DNA from: Dirofilaria immitis
Lineage: Eukaryota; Nematoda; Chromadorea; Rhabditida; Onchocercidae
Assembly (NCBI GenBank): GCA_024305405.1
Contig: JAKNDB010000087.1
Span: forward strand, 2,666,001 to 2,730,000
Reading direction: 5' to 3'
Length of the DNA stretch: 64,000 nucleotides
Shown: one piece after another, positions 61,955 through 64,000 of the stretch
Position numbering within the stretch: position 1 is the first letter of the stretch
Layout: each line of letters opens with the position of its first letter
The notes under the pieces: model-generated
What the model saw: only the letters and a program-made list of their open reading frames with translations
Databases searched by the model: none
Told to the model about the DNA's origin: nothing
Position numbers and translations under genes: made by a program

Positions 61955-63403
61955 AAATTCTGAGGAACCTTAAGGGTCAAATAGAAAGAAAAAAGATATT
62001 GTTGCATTTTGTTTAATTTCATTGTTATCAAAGTAACTGTTTGAAATTGATAGGCAAAATTCTAATTATTTTGTTGTCGTTATCACTTCCGACTTTCTTT
62101 TTGTCATTCAATTTGCCTTTTCATTTTTTCCTTGCCTAACATATCTCTTGTTCAAGAAATAAACCTAAACGCTTCCATGCTTTTGTTGCTTTATTGATAT
62201 GTGTTATGTGATAGGTAAAGTACGATATATTATTTGATTCCAGTCTGGTTGGAAAGTCATAGTTAAATTCCTTCTTTTATATATTGTTTTTTTTTATCAT
62301 ATCTGGTTCTGAAAGCAATTAGACGATATCGTTAGTCTTATTAGCTGCTGACATATAATCCAAATTCTCCAGTATATTTCGACATTTTCTTTTTTTTTAA
62401 GACGGGATCCCTTCTAAATTGCTCTAATTCTCATAAGAGGACGAAATAATCGTTTTAACATGCGAATCTATTTTTTGTGATATTATTTCATCATAGTTTT
62501 ATAATTTTATTGGTTTAAAGAAAAATTTTTTTGTTGGTCCATTGCTCCAGCAGAATAATTGTGATACATAGTTTATTTTTACATCGTGTTTTGTTTTATA
62601 TTTCTTGTAAAATTCTTAAAATCTCTATGAAATTTACCTACAGTATTTTGAATTAATTTCAATTAGTTGCTTATGCAACAGCTTTTTTTTCTTCCATCCA
62701 TCTTTATATTCTTTTCGCTTATTTTTTCATTCCTACAGCAGTATTTCTATTAACGTGTTCCAGTTTCCAGTTTTCCTGTTCTTTTTTTTCACATCTCCTT
62801 TTCCGGTCAAAAAGTATGTTTTAAAATTGTACTTTTTCGTAGTGATCGCTATGATGAAATTGTTTTCAAAAACAATAAATACATCTTTTATTTCATAGAT
62901 TTTTGTGTGGAATTTTCGCACTAATGGGAGATTGGCGTCCATCGGATATGTTTTTATATTATACAACAAGGATAGATCTGGATTGCACTGAAATCAAAAG
63001 TGAATTTTATACGACTAAACACGCATGATTAATTGGTGATTCAGTAACATCGCAAATATTGTTCAAAAAGCCTTCATATATGCTAATCAGAGTGTTCCCT
63101 TTTATTTTAATGAGAGTATGAACGCGATTTTTGACATATCCGGGACCAGAAGCGTTTTTACTCCGGAAAGGTTTTAGAGCATATGTTACATAATAAGTTG
63201 AGAGATTGCAATTGTTTCAAAGAAATAGATGTACTTTTGTTATTAGATGTATTAATCGATTTGAGAATGACATGGAAGAAACTGAAGTTTTTAATATTAT
63301 TTAATTTAATTTGAATTGTCCCTAGGTACATCGATTATTTATTTCTATTTGTTTCTGTTGTTTTATTTCAGTTCTTCCAGCTTCTCAAATATTTTTTTCA
63401 AAT
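61955..63403. other. Spacer between SND1 and TSR1
   Basis: AT-rich SND1 3' flank and TSR1 upstream DNA. A TTTCAG acceptor at about 63365-63371, 33 bases before the TSR1 ATG, could be a trans-splice site or the end of a 5' UTR intron. No other feature recognised. Confidence 0.5.
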
Positions 63404-63895
63404 ATGGGTGCTGGACATCGCGCGGGACCATTAAAACAGTCAAATAAAAAGCATAAAAGTGGTCAACATCGCAGTAAAGGTGCATTGGATGCGATTGCTA
63501 GAGGTATTTGCTTCTATTTCTCGTTCAGTGTTGAGTGGATTTGTTGCATATATTTTCATATGATTTGATAAACTCGGAATTATAAGGATACTGAATTAAA
63601 CTGGAATTCATTGCAAACTAAAGAAGTGAGGGAATTAAGTTCATTAACTATTGTTACTAAGCTTGAAAAAAAACAGAAGAAAAAAATATCGGAATATTGC
63701 TTATGGTGCATTCGCTGATATGTTTTTCCAGGCAGATTAGGTTGCAAAGCAGTAGCTGGAAAGCATCGATTTCTGGTTGGCAAAAAAGCTCGGCGTTCCC
63801 AAGCTCAACAGATTCGTGAAAATAAACGTGCTATCCTATTATCAGAAAGTTGCAGCTTTTCTAATAATTATATTCAGCAGCCTCCAATATTTGTT
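63404..63895 (+). CDS. TSR1: Pre-rRNA-processing protein TSR1, first two exons (3' part outside window)
   Basis: TSR1 is a GTPase-like factor, without GTPase activity, that blocks premature joining of late pre-40S subunits. Exon 1, 63404-63503, begins ATG and reads MGAGHRAGPLKQSNKKHKSG then QHRSKGALDAI, matching the conserved HRxGPLKQxNKxHKxGxHRxKG start of the family. Exon 2, 63732-63895, continues GRLGCKAVAGKHR and KKARRSQAQQIRENKRAILL, a basic block found at the same place in human TSR1, and ends QQPPIFV before a GTACGT donor. Phase 1 joins the two exons. The remaining domains lie beyond the window. Confidence 0.9.
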
Positions 63896-64000
63896 GTACG
63901 TTTTCTTTTCGCATTGTTTATTTTGATTTCTTATTATTTCTTTGTGTATTTTAACTGGAGGTTAGAACAAGATTCTCCGACTATTTGGTTAACGAAAAAA

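Overview
The window is about 70% A+T eukaryotic DNA. Its genes are split into many small exons (roughly 20-350 bp) by short GT-AG introns with strong TTTTCAG-type acceptors. The proteins are conserved animal housekeeping proteins. Gene density, intron style and a bacterial-type (probably Wolbachia-derived) serine hydroxymethyltransferase fragment inside an intron point to a filarial nematode. That assignment is inference; no species-specific marker was seen. No tRNA, rRNA, CRISPR array or bacterial operon was found.

Layout, left to right. The tail exon of SEC61B (+) is at the left edge. NOP2, a 28S rRNA m5C methyltransferase (+), covers 1.7-8.5 kb. An unidentified minus-strand gene end lies at 9.4-10.8 kb and an unidentified Ser/Asn-rich plus-strand gene at 12.6-15.3 kb. 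Next is a gene-poor stretch with a 45-bp minisatellite. A YIPF1/2-type Golgi protein (-) is at 19.2-21.9 kb and the splicing factor ZRANB2 (-) at 23.7-26.4 kb. A divergent SLC12/KCC-like cation-chloride cotransporter (+) runs from 27.9 to 39.6 kb. PIG-M, a GPI mannosyltransferase (+), is at 40.3-44.9 kb with an unusual N-terminal extension, and DPH5, for diphthamide synthesis (+), is at 46.2-49.6 kb. The 50.2-54 kb stretch is messy: one small gene candidate, one broken coding stretch and a BEL/Pao retrotransposon remnant. SND1/Tudor-SN (+) is at 54.5-62.0 kb and carries the bacterial fragment in intron 1. The first two exons of TSR1, for 40S maturation (+), are at the right edge.

Several genes serve ribosome biogenesis or translation (NOP2, TSR1, DPH5) or the secretory pathway (SEC61B, YIPF, PIG-M). 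They look like independent transcription units rather than a pathway cluster.

Two results deserve most attention. First, a roughly 100-codon, stop-free piece of bacterial GlyA sits inside SND1 intron 1 and is directly followed by a perfect 27-bp inverted repeat. Second, about 17 single-base frame breaks lie in otherwise well-conserved exons, mostly one-base deletions in A or T runs. They are most simply consensus errors of a long-read assembly, so the affected genes should not be called pseudogenes without re-sequencing. Exon coordinates below were deduced by hand from splice consensus, reading phase and remembered family similarity; no alignment was run.
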